Positions 35,150 through 49,544 of a stretch of DNA of 64,000 nt are shown piece after piece. Below the pieces are notes generated by a model. That model saw nothing but the letters and a program-made list of their open reading frames with translations. It had not been told where the DNA came from and did not search any database. Location of the stretch: assembly GCF_024679095.1 (NCBI RefSeq), contig NW_026111630.1, positions 230,001-294,000 of the forward strand. The letters are read 5' to 3'. How positions within the stretch are numbered: the first letter of the stretch is position 1; each line of letters begins with the position of its first letter. The translations under genes and the position numbers were made by a program. This DNA is from Eriocheir sinensis. Lineage: Eukaryota > Arthropoda > Malacostraca > Decapoda > Varunidae.

Positions 35150-35455
35150 GGAGGCGATGGCCGAGTGGTCAGCGTGCAGGCTTGGTGAGCCCGTGGACCT
35201 AGGTTCGAGAACACCCGAAACGCGTTGGATTTTTAACCATCTCCAAGTGGCGGAAGATTACCCAAGTGCTGCCCAGATCTACAAATCAACCCTAACTTCA
35301 ACGACTTCGTTCACGTGGAGCACCGGGGGGCAGCATGGGCCAGGCAAGGTTATACATCACGGCAGACACTAAAAATGAAATTCACCTGCGCCACTAACGG
35401 GCTGGGGTCGTCCAAGATGCCCCTCAATACAGCCTACAGGCGCTACCATTACGGA
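35150..35455 (+). mobile_element. tRNA-derived SINE-1, diverged copy
   Basis: tRNA-like head GGGGAGGCGATGGCCGAGTG with GTCAGCG (A box) and AGGTTCGAGAAC (B box). The body has GGGGGCAGCATGGGCCAGGC and CACCTGCGCCACTAACGGGC, matching the bodies at 13976 and 57678. No A-tail is obvious. Confidence 0.72.
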
Positions 35456-35800
35456 GTGTATAGGATTGTAAAATTTGATTCGAGCGGTTACAAAGACACT
35501 GGAAGTGACGAGGATTTTCAAGAAACTTCGTCAAGCAGAAAATCCATACTCGCACGTTGTCTTCCTACGAGATTCAAGCCCTGCAAGTGCCCGCGTGACG
35601 CTCTGCATGTTAATTAAAGCCATAAACGACGCACTCTGTCTCAGGTTAGGGCCACGGCTGCTCCTGGTCCTTGTCACGGCCTTCACCCCACGCACCCGTC
35701 GACCCTTCTTCATAAATGGCTCAAGTCCCTCAAAGACCATGGATCAAGCGTCGCCTTAAGGGGATTGTGTGGTTTAGGAGACAAGGGCAAACAAACACAC
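35456..35800. other. unassigned stretch
   Basis: CTTCGTCAAGCAGAAAATCC near 35525 resembles CTTCGTCATGCAGAAAATTC near 35105, on the other side of the SINE, so an older duplication may span it. No gene. Confidence 0.4.
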
Positions 35801-35807
35801 AAAGACC

Positions 35808-36015
35808 CTTATTCTCAGACGCTTTCGGCACCCATAACAACTATTTTCAAGGCCACAAAGGAGATTACTCGGGTTCTCATGAGTGTTTCTTCACGTTCAT
35901 GGTACAGAAGCCTTGTCAGACTCACTAGCCTCATGAAACTACCCTTGGACACACTAACACAACCCCTACAAAAGCCTTATCAAATGTGAGTGTTTTAAGT
36001 TAATGAATGAAATGT
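35808..36015 (+). mobile_element. M-family element, copy 10
   Basis: Head TTATTCTCAGACGCTTTCGG, then GATTACTCGGGTTCTCATGA, TTCATGGTACAGAAGCCTTG and CCCCTACAAAAGCCTTATCA, ending near TTAATGAATGAAATG. Confidence 0.8.
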
Positions 36016-36044
36016 TTGAGTCTATGAACCTAGGACACCTAAGA

Positions 36045-36890
36045 AGACAACTGATAAATAGTGCGTGTTTTTAGGGACACAAACACAAACATTAGGACAC
36101 AAAAAGACTGCTGCGATATAGTGGTCCATGAGATAGAAACACACACATCAAGACACATACGAAGACAACTGGTATATCGTGGTTAAGGAGACACACAAAC
36201 ACACACACTAACACACACACAAGAACACGACTCAAGACATCACCCATCCACACAAAAACAAGATGCGAAGAAAAAAGGTATAGTTGCATAAGAAGAGAAG
36301 TAAGAAAAAGGAAGAAAGAGAGGAAATCAGCAGAAGAGCAGAGAAGAAGCCTCCAAATATGGAAAAATCAGGGCTTAAAACACGTACAACTGGGATATCG
36401 TGGTTCAGAGGACACAAAAAAACAACTCGACATCACTTATAAACACACAAACAAGCTTAAGTATAAGTAAGCCGAAGACATAAAAGAGACATAAAAAAGA
36501 CAATTGGGGCACCGTGGTTAAGAAGACAGGCAAACAACATACTAAGATACACAAGAAAACAACTCAAGACATCACTTATAAACACACCAACAAGCCTGAT
36601 TATAAGTAAGACGAAGACAGAAAAGACATAATAGAGAATAGTTGGGACACCGTGGTTAAGAAGACAGGCAAACAACACACAGAGACACAAGAAAACAACA
36701 CAAGACATCACTTATAAATACACAAACAAGAATAACTATAAGTAAACCGAAGACAAAAGACATAAAAGAAGACAACTGGGACACCGTGGTTAAGAAGACA
36801 GGCACAAAACACACTAACACACAAGAACACAGGTCAAGACATCACTCGTCCACACACAAACAAATCTAAGTAAACAAAGAGGCGACACAC
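36045..36890. repeat. ~136-bp tandem repeat, about 6 units
   Basis: GGGACACCGTGGTTAAGAAG with ACAGGCAAACAACACAC recurs near 36639 and 36775, with a variant near 36502 and diverged forms near 36117, 36175 and 36390. Each is followed by AACTCAAGACATCACTTATA and CACACAAACAAG. Confidence 0.82.
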
Positions 36891-37037
36891 ACCGATGTTA
36901 AACTCCTTATTCTACTTTTCCTTTTCCTTCCCCCTCCTCCTCCTCCTCCTACACTCCTTCTTCTTCTTCTTCTTCTTCTTCTTCTTCGTCTTCGTCTTTT
37001 TCCTCTTCTTCTTCTTCTTCTTCTTCTTCTTCTTCTT

Positions 37038-37068
<31 letters not shown>

Positions 37069-37343
37069 TTCCTCCTCCTCCTCCTCCATGACCACCATCC
37101 CAACACTGCACGGGTCTTGATGCCCAAACATTTACAAGTCGTTTCCATTATGGTCTCCTCGCCTCACTGACGACCCTCCGCGCGCCACGCCCTCCACGAC
37201 CCTCCACGACCCAAGGCACCGCTGGTCGACCCTTCAAACGACCAACTGAAGACCGGACGACAACAATAAAATCACAGCTGTCCGTCAACCAGCGACATTG
37301 TCACTTTGTTGATGGCGTATTGAGAGCTATAACACACATACAC
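36891..37343. repeat. (TTC)n microsatellite and unassigned flank
   Basis: (CTT)n at about 36957-37066 with (CCT)n edges, then an unassigned stretch to the GATA tract at 37344. Confidence 0.9.
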
Positions 37344-37355
37344 ATAGATAGATGG

Positions 37356-39679
37356 GAACTTGCTACGTGAGTTGGAGGTGGGCGGAGAGTTAGGAAATAG
37401 TGATCACAGAACGGTTCGTTTTAGGTTAGACTGGGCGGTAACCCGTGATCCAAACCCAGTGTTAGTGCCAGATTTTAGAAGAGCAAACTACGAGGGGCTT
37501 CGAAGATATCTTGAAGGGGTAAACTGGGATAATTTAGGGATTCATGAGGGCCAGAACTGCGGATTGGAGAGCCAGGAGAACCAGGTAGAAATGTCTTACA
37601 ATAATTTAGTTAGAGTAATAGTAGAGGGGCAAGAACAGCATATACCACAGCGAACACTTAGAAAGAAAACAATGATCCTAAGTGGATGACTCGTGGACTA
37701 AAACACGAGATTGGGTTAAAGAAGGGAATTTATCAGAAAATAAAGAATGGGGAAACACATCTCAGGGGCCGGTACGTCGAACTATCTAGATTAGTTAAGA
37801 AAAACACCAGGATAGCAAAAAAGAACTATGAGATCAAAGTAGCAAATGAGGCGAAAAGTAATCCTAAGGGCTTCTTTCAGATGTATAGAACAAAAACACG
37901 GGAGAAAATTGGACCGCTGAAATCAAACACAGGGGAGCTAGTAGAAAATTACGAAAATATGAGCACATTGTTGAACGACTACTTCCTTTCAGTATTCACA
38001 CAGGAGGATCGAACGACTATACCGGAAAGAGTTCAGGTGTACGAGGGCGGGGATGGCGATAAATTGAGGGATATAATCATTACCAGGCAAGTAGTTCAGG
38101 ATGAGATAGATAAGCTTAAGAAGAACAAGTCGCCAGGTCCTGACGAGATATTTCCGAGGGTATTAAAGGAGCTAGGTGATATAATCAGTGACCCACTAAC
38201 CGACATCTTTAAGATGTCGGTAAATACTAACTATGTGCCGAGCCTATGGAAAGTAGCTAATGTGACGCCGATTTTTAAAAGGGGGACAGGTCAGTTGCTT
38301 CAAACTATCGCCCAATTAGCTTAACATCGGTTATAGGGAAGATGCTGGAGTCCATAATAGCCAGGAACATTCGGGAGCATTTAGAGAAACATAGCTTAAT
38401 TCACGACTCGCAGCATGGGTTCACAAAAGGTAGGTCATGCCTCACCAATCTCTTGTCCTTCTACAATAAAGTATTTGAGGCGGTTGACAGAGATGAAAAT
38501 TATGATGTAATCTATCTTGATTTTAGTAAAGCGTTTGACAAAGTTCCTCACCAACGACTGTTGCTTAAATTACAGGCTCACGGAGTAGAGGGTAAAGTTT
38601 TGAACTGGGTCAAGGCGTGGCTTAGCAATAGGAAGCACTGAGTGCAAATCAATGGTAAAAGATCTGACTGGGGATGTGTTACAGTGGGGTCCCACAAGGT
38701 TCGGTATTAGGTCCACTTTTGTTTATTATTTATATCAATGACTTAGACACAGGAATTAGTAGTGATGTTAGTAAATTTGCAGATGATACCAAGATCGGTA
38801 GAGTAATTGAGTCGGATCAGGACGCTAGTATTCTCCAAGGTGAACTCAACAGATTATATGACTGGGCGGATAAATGGCAGATGGAGTTCAATGTAGGGAA
38901 GTGCAGTATTCTGAGTGTAGGTAGGAACAACCCCTCACATAACTATTGCTTAAATGTCACTCTCATAAGTAGGTCTGGGTGCGAGAGGGATTTAGGGTCT
39001 TAGTGAGCTCTGATCTCCGTCCAAGGGCACAATGCATTCAAGCTAGAAATCGAGCTAATAGGGTACTGGGATTTATTTCAAGGAGCGTAAGCAACAGAAG
39101 CCCCGAAGTCTTCCTCAAACTATATTTAGCATTAGTTAGACCTCATCTTGACTATGCGGTTCAGTTCTGGTCACCCTACTATAGAATGGATATCAAAATG
39201 TTAGAATCGGTGCAGAGGAGGATGACTAAGATGATTCAGGGGTTGAGAAACTTGCTATACGAGGAAAGACTCAAACAGTTAAACTTACATTCTCTAGAAA
39301 GGCGAAGGGTGCGTGGAGACATGATCGAGGTTTATAAATGGATGAAGGGCTTTAATAAGGGAGACATTCATAAGGTTTTGTTGGTAAGAGAACCGGGTAG
39401 GACACGAAGTAACGGGTTTAAACTGGATAAATTCAGATTCAACAGGGACATAGGCAAAAATTGGTTTACCAATAGGGTGGTGGATGAGTGGAATAGGCTT
39501 AGCAGTCATGTGGTGAGTGCCAATACAATTGTCACATTCAAAAATAGACTAGATAAATTCATGGACAGCGATATTAGGTGGGGTTAGATACACGGGAGCT
39601 TAGGGTCAAAGGAGCTGCCTCGTACAGGCCTACCGGCCTCTTGCAGACTCCTGCGTTCTTATGTTCTTATGTTCTTATG
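37356..39679 (+). mobile_element. LINE-beta, 5'-truncated copy with target duplication
   Basis: Flanked by ATAGATAGATGG on both sides (37344-37355 and 39680-39691). It contains the end of the endonuclease, the whole RT and a 3' UTR ending in TTCTTATG repeats (39656-39679). Confidence 0.88.
37360..39587 (+). pseudogene. LINE-beta endonuclease C terminus and reverse transcriptase, five frames
   Basis: Starts in the endonuclease at LGNSDHRTVRF (37390s), which keeps the SDH catalytic motif. Linker and RT follow: KNKSPGPDEIFP near 38120, SQHGFTKGRSCLTNLLSFY near 38410, YLDFSKAFDKVPHQ near 38513, GVPQGSVLGPLLFIIYIND near 38690 and FADDTKIG near 38780. The C terminus has LESVQRRMTKMIQG and VDEWNRLSSHVV, stopping at 39587. 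Breaks: frame change at 37686, frame change at about 38300 inside NYRPIS, a TGA at 38639, a short deletion at about 38680 and a frame change near 38990. Inactive. Confidence 0.9.
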
Positions 39680-40140
<461 letters not shown>

Positions 40141-40265
40141 ACATCCTGATTAACTATACTTTTTTTTACCTAAAGTTAACAACCTAACCTTACCTAACTT
40201 AACAACCAAACCTAATCTTACCTTACCTAACCTAACCTAACAAACCCTAACCTTACATAACGACC
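40141..40265. repeat. degenerate CCTAA-rich stretch
   Basis: ACCTAACCTTACCTAACTT near 40189 and CCTTACCTAACCTAACCTAA near 40222. CCTAA is the complement of the arthropod telomere unit TTAGG, but only about three perfect units are in line. Confidence 0.6.
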
Positions 40266-41705
<1,440 letters not shown>

Positions 41706-42163
41706 AAGGCTCTTCATCTCATCAACTCTCCTCCTCTTACTGATAGTCTTCTACCTCTTAAATCCGCCGCCACATTGCCTCTCTTTCTATCTTCTATCGA
41801 TATTTTCATGCTGACTGCTCTTCTGCACTTGCTAACTGTATGCCTCCTCCTCCCTGCGGCCCCGCTGCACTCGACTTTCTACTCTAGCTCATCCTTACAC
41901 TGTCCAAACTCCTCATGCAAGAGTTAACCAGCATCTTCATTATTTCATCCCTTACACTTTCACACTCTGAAAAGTCTCAAACAACCTTCTTTTGTGTGTA
42001 TTTTCTCCTGCCTATGACTTCAATTCTTCCCGAAATTGACCTCTCTTTTGGCCACCCTTCTAAACTTTATTTTTTTTTATATAGGGGCAGTGAGTAGAGG
42101 GTTTCTTTCTTTCACTATTATTTTTTTTTGCCCTTGAAATGCTTCCTTTCTGTAAAAAAAAAT
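41706..42163 (+). pseudogene. LINE-alpha 3' end, 5'-truncated
   Basis: Begins AAGGCTCTTCATCTCATCAA, the point where LINE-alpha resumes at 6254, and follows it through ACTGATAGTCTTCTACCTCT, TATGCCTCCTCC and CTCATGCAAGAGTTAACCAG. It ends with AAATTGACCTCTCTTTTGGC, TTTGCCCTTGAAATGCTTCC and an A-run. Frameshifts are present. The flanking sequence before it is minisatellite. Confidence 0.85.
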
Positions 42164-42470
42164 CAGGCAAAGGTTATCCCTGGCCTGGCTCTCGACACAC
42201 TAACTAAGGGAAAATTATGACGGCGACGCTTCTTGTAAACACGGAGACCATTAAAATTAAACTCAGGACAAAAATAAATATACGAGTTAATGTTTAAGGC
42301 GCACAGGTAGCAGCCGGGTTCTGTCCACACCTGCACAGACACACACTTTCCGGGACACAATAAACTGCAGACAAACAATTTATTTCAGTGTTCACGTCCG
42401 ATAAATTAAGAGAAAAAGAATTAAATTAGAATATAAACTGATGGATGAGAGTATAAGGGGAAGGCCTCGA
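42164..42470. other. unassigned stretch
   Basis: No recognised gene or repeat. Confidence 0.35.
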
Positions 42471-42521
42471 GATAGATAGATAGATGGAATGTTAAATGTA
42501 TAGATAGATAAATAGATAGAT

Positions 42522-42566
<45 letters not shown>

Positions 42567-42670
42567 TATATAACAATTACTATTCCTACCGTGACAAAGT
42601 TTAATGTTGCTGTTGTTATTGTTGTTGTTGATGCATTTCTTTTTTATCTTTTATTTTCATCATTTCTCCT

Positions 42671-42738
<68 letters not shown>
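42471..42738. repeat. (GATA)n, (GA)n, (CT)n
   Basis: GATA-rich 42471-42527, (GA)n 42528-42563 and (CT)n about 42674-42738, directly adjoining LINE-gamma. Confidence 0.95.
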
Positions 42739-42741
<3 letters not shown>

Positions 42742-43630
42742 GAAGACAGGCAAAGCCTCCAAGAGGATTTGCACAAAATTTCAGCTTGGTCGGATAGATG
42801 GGAGATGCCCTTTAACGTAGACAAGTGCCAGGTCCTTCAAGTTGGAACGAGGAATAAGAAGCTCGAATACGAAATGCGCGGCTTTAAACTCAAAAGCGTT
42901 CAATGCGTCAAGGACTTGGGGGTCAAAATCGCGTCAAACCTCAAATTCTCACAGCAATGCATCGATGCAGCAAATAAAGCGAACAGAATGTTGGGCTTCA
43001 TTAAAAGAAACTTTGTATTCAAGAATAAAGATGTAATACTCCCGCTCTACAACAGTTTAGTCAGACCCCACTTGGAATATGCGGTACAGTTTTGGTCTCC
43101 CCACCATGCAAAGGATATTGCTAAATTAGAAGGTGTTCAGCGTCGGGCAACGAAAATGATCCCTTCCTTGCACAACAAATCCTACGAAGAAAGGCTTTCT
43201 ACCCTTAACATGTTCTCTCTTGAGAAACGTCGCCTCCGAAGAAAACTGATCGAATGTTTTAAAATACTTAATGGTTTCACGAATGTAGACAGATCAACAT
43301 TGTTTATGATCGATGACACTTTGCGCACGAGGAACAGTGGCGTAAAACTCAGATGTAGACAAGTAAATTCAGACTGCACCAAATTTTTCTTCACCAACGT
43401 TGTAGTGCGAGAATGGAATAAGCTCCCACCATCAGTGGTCCAGTGTAACACGATTGACTCCTTCAAAAATAAGCTCGACCGTCACTTCCTTCAACTTAAT
43501 ATCAACTAGAGTAGAAATGCAACGTTTTGGAGTCTTCTGATTAATGTAAAATCACTTAGGTTAAAGGACAGACCACCAAGTCTGGACCATGGGGTCTGTG
43601 TGGTCTGATTTTCTATGTAAATCTATGTAA
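42738..43630 (+). mobile_element. LINE-gamma, 5'-truncated second copy
   Basis: Starts at GACGAAGACAGGCAAAGCCT, inside the RT just after the FADD box of the family, and runs through the stop at 43509 and the 3' UTR to tail repeats TCTATGTAAATCTATGTAAA. It is embedded in CT repeats on both sides (42674-42738 and about 43632-43648). Confidence 0.9.
42740..43509 (+). pseudogene. LINE-gamma RT C-terminal fragment, open to the natural stop
   Basis: 246 codons from the first ATG-equivalent (42769) and open further upstream. It covers the RT thumb and C terminus: HKISAWSDRWEMPFNVDKCQ, NKANRMLGFIKRN, LVRPHLEYAVQFWSPHH and REWNKLPPSVVQCNTID. It differs from the 20082-23876 copy at only a few residues (for example GFKLKS versus GVKLKS, VILPLYN versus VILSLYN). 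It lacks the catalytic core. Confidence 0.9.
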
Positions 43631-43812
43631 ATCTCTCTCTCTCTCTCGTCACAGCTGCTGGTCATTGTATAAAAGGTGCATAACGCAGTATGGCCACACG
43701 TAAGACAACAGACACCAAACATTACAAAGGAAAAGCAAGAATCAACGTCAGTAAAAGTGGAGAGCAAACAGACCAGAACGACCAAGGAGAGAGATGGATA
43801 TGGTGAAGGACT

Positions 43813-43860
<48 letters not shown>

Positions 43861-43985
43861 GGGGCGTGGAATGGAAACGGCGGGTAATGCGGCGATGGTG
43901 GCTGATAAGGCGGAGCAGATGAGGTGGGAAAGACAGAGAGAGTGGCGGGATGAGTGGCGGAGTGAGTGAACCAGCAGGACGCGGG
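43631..43985. other. unassigned with short (CT)n and a (GT)n tract
   Basis: (CT)n to about 43649 and (GT)n at 43819-43857; otherwise nothing recognised. Confidence 0.6.
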
Positions 43986-43989
43986 GCTA

Positions 43990-44212
43990 GTATTCTCAGC
44001 CGCTTCCTTCCACCCCTCACATCAACCATTTCCAAAGGCCAAGAAGGAGATTAGTCGGGTTCTCGTGAGTGTTTCCTTTGGTTCATGGCACAGAAGAAGG
44101 GTCAGACTACAACGAGGGCCATATAACTACCCCTGGAAATGCCTAGAACGCCAACGAAAGCCTTGTCAATTATGTGTTCCCGGGACCCGAAATATTAATG
44201 AATATGAACTCA
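43990..44212 (+). mobile_element. M-family element, copy 11
   Basis: Head GTATTCTCAGCCGCTTCCTT, then CACATCAACCATTTCCAAAG, GATTAGTCGGGTTCTCGTGA, GGTTCATGGCACAGAAGAAG and ACTACCCCTGGAAATGCC. Tail ACCCGAAATATTAATGAATA. Confidence 0.85.
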
Positions 44213-44284
44213 TGACACACACACACACACACACACACGCTTCGCTCGTTATGGGGATCGAGACGCAGCAATCAGACGAGGAAG

Positions 44285-44460
44285 ACACCTGAAGGGTACT
44301 AACATATACCTGAATGAAGATTTGTCTGCAGCTTCTCTAGCAATCAAGAATGCTCAGATGCCCTTGCTCAAGCAGGCAAGGGCTGAAGGAAAAGTAGCTT
44401 TCTTCCGACACACCAAACTGATCATTCGGGACAAGACGTTTGGAAGTGCTACTGGACTGG
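44285..44460 (+). pseudogene. LINE ORF1 C-terminal remnant (baculovirus-FP-C-like domain)
   Basis: Reads KGTNIYLNEDLSAASLAIKN then AQMPLLKQARAEGKVAFFRH and TKLIIRDKTF. The pattern 'IYLNEDLS...LLKQAR..GKV.F...TKLIIRD' is the small C-terminal domain common in ORF1 proteins of insect and crustacean non-LTR elements (the Baculo_FP_C fold family). The longer frame to 44804 is translated GCT/GGT repeat, not protein. Identification rests on memory of the family pattern. Confidence 0.55.
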
Positions 44461-44865
44461 ACGTGCGGGCCGGGCGCGCGGCTGAAGCTGGAGGCTGGGG
44501 CTTGCGTGGCGGCCAGGTGCCAGTGACTGCCGTTGCTGGTGCTGGTGATGCTGCTGATGGTGCTGACGCTGCTGCTGGTGCTGTTGGTGCTGCTGGCGCT
44601 CCTGATGGTGCTGGTGATGCTGATGGTGATGGTGGTGTCGTCCGTGTCGAGGCGGCTGGGGCGTGGGGTGGTGTGGACAACACTCGCTCTCCCCTCCCCG
44701 CGCACCGACCTGGTGGCTCGCGGCTGTCCTCGGCCCCACCTGCTGCTTCGTCCCCCCAACGCAAGGAAATCAAGAAAATCCTGCGTAGCGGCACCAAGAA
44801 ATAGATTCACAACGTTAAGTAATTTAGTACATAATAACTCACAATTCCAAGTCCACTCAATGATT
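44461..44865. repeat. cryptic GCTGGT/GATGCT trinucleotide repeat, GC-rich
   Basis: 44527-44640 is built of GCTGCT, GGTGCT and GATGGT triplets. This explains the Ala/Asp/Gly-rich plus frame and the His/Gln-rich minus frames. Confidence 0.8.
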
Positions 44866-45392
<527 letters not shown>

Positions 45393-48300
45393 TAATATGC
45401 CTCCACCAATAGATTATATTTTCCCTTTTGCCTCTATTAACAATGAAGATTTGTTGCATTGTTTTAATGTCAATAATACACAAAATCAAGACCTACATGC
45501 TTTCCATCCACTTAGTGTAGAAGATAGAAATTATAATAACGATCTTGATGTAACTCAGTTTTATTTAAGAGCAAGAAATTTAAATTTTTCTAAATCTGAA
45601 TATATTTATCTGGATAGCTTTCCTTTTCTACTAATAATAGTGAATTATATTTATTAACACTGAATATTAGATCCATCTCATCGAATTTCCAATACTTTGT
45701 AGACACTGTCCTTTCGTGCCAAACTAAATTTGATGTCATAGGATTAACAGAAACCCGCTTAGATGTAGATATTTCTCCACTGTACAGACTACCGGAATAT
45801 GAAATGTTCACTAATAACAGAAACAGGTTTGGTGGGGAGTGGCCATTTATATCTCTAGTAAGTACAAATCTTCTGTGATCAATGAATTTTCTAAATTGGA
45901 ACCTTTATGGAATGTTTGGGAATCGAAGCAATATGTAATGCTAATACCTATTTATTTCTTTGTATTTACAGACCACCTCAAAGCAGTATAAATAATTTTC
46001 ACAATTCACTTAATGAAATCTTATCCCTAATTAAAGATAAAAATTACAAGGAGGTTTTTGTGTTTGGAGACTTAAACATAGATTTGTTACAATGTAATAA
46101 TGACAATGTGCAGGATTTAATTAATATAATGTACAGCTATTCTTTATTTCCTCTAACTACCTTGCCTACTCGAGTAACTTCAACTTCATCCACGTTAATT
46201 GATCATGTTTGGTCATCTCAGATTGAAAGTAATACTGCCAATTATATATTAAAGACAGATATCAGTGACCACTACCCAGTAATCTCTGTATTTAAATGTG
46301 ATAAATATCGTCATCCTTCTCCCACTTACGTAACTAAAAGAATATTTAATCAGGACTCCTTGAAAAATTTAGTAATAGTCTCTCACAAACTAATTGGCGT
46401 GACACATTAAATTGTATATGTGCTAATGAGGCCTACAACTTATTTTACAGTAAATTTAAAACATGTTTTGATAAGTGTTTTCCGGAAAGAAAAATTAAAT
46501 TTAGTTTTAAAAGGAACGTAGTCCACACATTACTCTAGCTCTTAAGAATAGTATTAGAATAACATCGACTTGAAAAACTAGCTCATAAATGGCCTTTAAC
46601 GTTTAAGGAGCCTTATAGAATATATAGAAATAAATTAACGTCACTTTTAAAATTAGCCAAGAAGAAGTATAACCAAGAGCAGTTACTTAATAGCCAAGGT
46701 AATCCAAAACAACACTGGAGATCCATTAATACTATTCTTGGTAGATGCACAGGTGCTAAACATACAGTTATTGAATTAAAGCCACATTGTACTGACATTT
46801 CTGAAACATTTAATGACCATTTTTGAAGGCTGGGGGGCTAGATCATGATATAGTAGGGGATGAATATATGACATATTTACACAACTCACCTAATTACTCG
46901 GTATACTTATCACCAGCTACACAGATAGAAATTGAAAACTTTCTTAAGACATTAAAAGGTACATCATCTGGTGTTGATGAAATTTCTCCCTTGGTCGTAA
47001 GACAAACTGCCAGCATAATTTCCTTGCCATTAACACACATAGTTAACCTCACATTAAAGAAAGGAGTTTTTCCGGACGAACTTAAGAAAGCTAAAATTAT
47101 TCCATTGTTTAAGTCAGATAATAGAGATGATGTCAATAACTACAGACCTATATCAGTTCTTCCTGTGTTCAGTAAAGTCTTTGAAAAAGTGATATGCACT
47201 CGTCTTGTAAATTTCATTGAGAAAAATAATTTATTTTCGAGTTGTCAGCATGGTTTTAGACCAGGGCGCTCTACTGAGTCGGCCATATTTCAGTTTACCA
47301 ATAATGTGTATAAATATCTGGAAAAGAAACATTATTTAGTTGGAATTTTTTTAGATCTTTCTAAGGCTTTTGATTCGCTATGTCATAAAATTCTATTAAG
47401 TACACTTAGTAAGTTTGGGATTCGGGTAGTTCCTTTAGAATTATTCAACAATTATTTAACAAATCGATTTCAAGCTGTTTAATGTAATTCTAAATATTCT
47501 ACTTTCAAGACTATCAAAAAGGGTGTACCACAAGGATCTATCCTATGACCTATACATTTTCTAATCTATATTAAAGATATTGTAAATGCTAGTAATAAAT
47601 TTAAGTATACCATTTATGCTGACGACACTAATTTACTATTAGATGATAAAATATAAATAGTTGCATATAAACATTAATAATGAGCTCAATTCAATTAATA
47701 TGTGGCTTAAACATAATAAGTTAAGGTTAAATATCACTAAAACAAAATACATTATCTTTCAAAACCGATCAGTCACTACTAACATGCCACCTATAACACT
47801 TGAAGGAAAAGTACTTGAACGAGTTTCTTATACTAAGTTTTTGGGCGTTGTCATAGATCAAAATATCAATTGGAAATACCAAATTAATTCTGTTGCAAAT
47901 AAACTATCTAGGATATGTGGCATACTGTATCGAATAAGAAATAGCCTTACACAAGAAGCACTTATCAGTATTTATTATACACTTTGTTACCCGCATCTCA
48001 TTTATTGTGTATCTGTGTGGGCGTGTACGTGGCCTTCCTTTCTTAAAATCTTCAGGTTTCTCACAATAAGATATTTAGGTGTATGTTTTAAATTAACAAG
48101 TTTGATTCCACACATAACGTATTTTCCACACATAGATTTCTTAATTTTAAAAACATTCATTGTTATTTTCTACTATTATTTATTTATAAAAACCTCGCAC
48201 TGATGCATGGAACTCATCCTTTTCAAGTTATTAATACAGTGCATAATACGCGCAGGAACAATATAAATCTTATCTCTCCACAGTTCAGGACAGTTCTTTT

Positions 48301-48536
48301 CAGAAATAGTATTTTATGCTCAGGACCTCAAGTTTGGAATTCTTTGCCAGTAGAAATAAAAAATCTCCTTAATAGTAATAATTTCTCTCTATTTAAAAAG
48401 TCAGTAAAAACACTTATTTGCAATCCAAAACAATCACGGTTAAAATTATAATTTATTCCTGAAACATGAACACAAATTTACATTATTAAATCTAATCAGT
48501 GAATTGCATAGTACTATTGTCCATATTATTTTTATT
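45393..48536 (+). mobile_element. LINE-delta, AT-rich non-LTR retrotransposon
   Basis: A roughly 3.1 kb element lying between a (CTA)n tract and a (TTA)n tract. It contains endonuclease, RT and C terminus in order, with many breaks. Its base composition is strikingly AT-rich compared with the flanks. The (TTA)n tract probably grew from its 3' tail. Confidence 0.85.
45398..48451 (+). pseudogene. LINE-delta endonuclease-RT polyprotein, broken
   Basis: Starts MPPPIDYIFPFASINNEDLL. APE-type endonuclease: LTLNIRSISSNFQYF and GLTETRLD near 45650-45770, YRPPQSS near 45970, FGDLNIDLLQ near 46060 and the catalytic SDHYPVIS near 46263. RT: SGVDEISPLV near 46968, NYRPISVLPVFSKVFEKVI near 47138, QHGFRPGRSTESAI near 47247, GIFLDLSKAFDSL near 47342, KKGVPQGSIL near 47517 followed by a TGA, and the catalytic YADD near 47618. 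C terminus VWNSLPVEIKN near 48332, stop at 48449. Frame changes near 45658, 45840-45906, 46395-46820, 47481, 47545 and 48050-48203. Inactive. Confidence 0.88.
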
Positions 48537-49224
<688 letters not shown>

Positions 49225-49344
49225 TTACTTACTTACACACACACATAGGGTCATTTGCTGCCTCAGAGCGTTGGTTAGCTGCGGGAAATTGCGGACTTCA
49301 GCGGGTCGTGTTATGCATGCCTCTGATAACCGATAAACAGCTGA

Positions 49345-49505
49345 AGTAGTAAGGGTCGTCTTAAACATTTCAGCGCCCTGCCACACACATTTGACAAGGC
49401 ATTAATAGGAGGTTTGAGTATTTCCAGCGGTAGTTTTATGACCTTGGTGGTAGTGTGGCCATTCTTCTGTACCATGAACGTAAAGAAACACTCATGAGAA
49501 CGCGT
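49345..49505 (-). mobile_element. M-family element, copy 12 (truncated)
   Basis: GTCGTCTTAAACATTTCAGC, ACATTTGACAAGGCATTAAT, GTACCATGAACGTAAAGAAA; stops at the ACGCGTTT block. Confidence 0.78.
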
Positions 49506-49544
49506 TTAGATGATACAGTATTAGTAACAGATAGTGACAGAAGT

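Noticed and set aside
35150..35245. A functional tRNA-Ser/Leu gene
   Set aside because: The B box is altered (GGTTCGAGAAC) and the body matches SINE-1 copies elsewhere.
44354..44810. 147- and 157-codon minus-strand frames opposite the GCT repeat
   Set aside because: They are shadows of the triplet repeat and the LINE ORF1 remnant.
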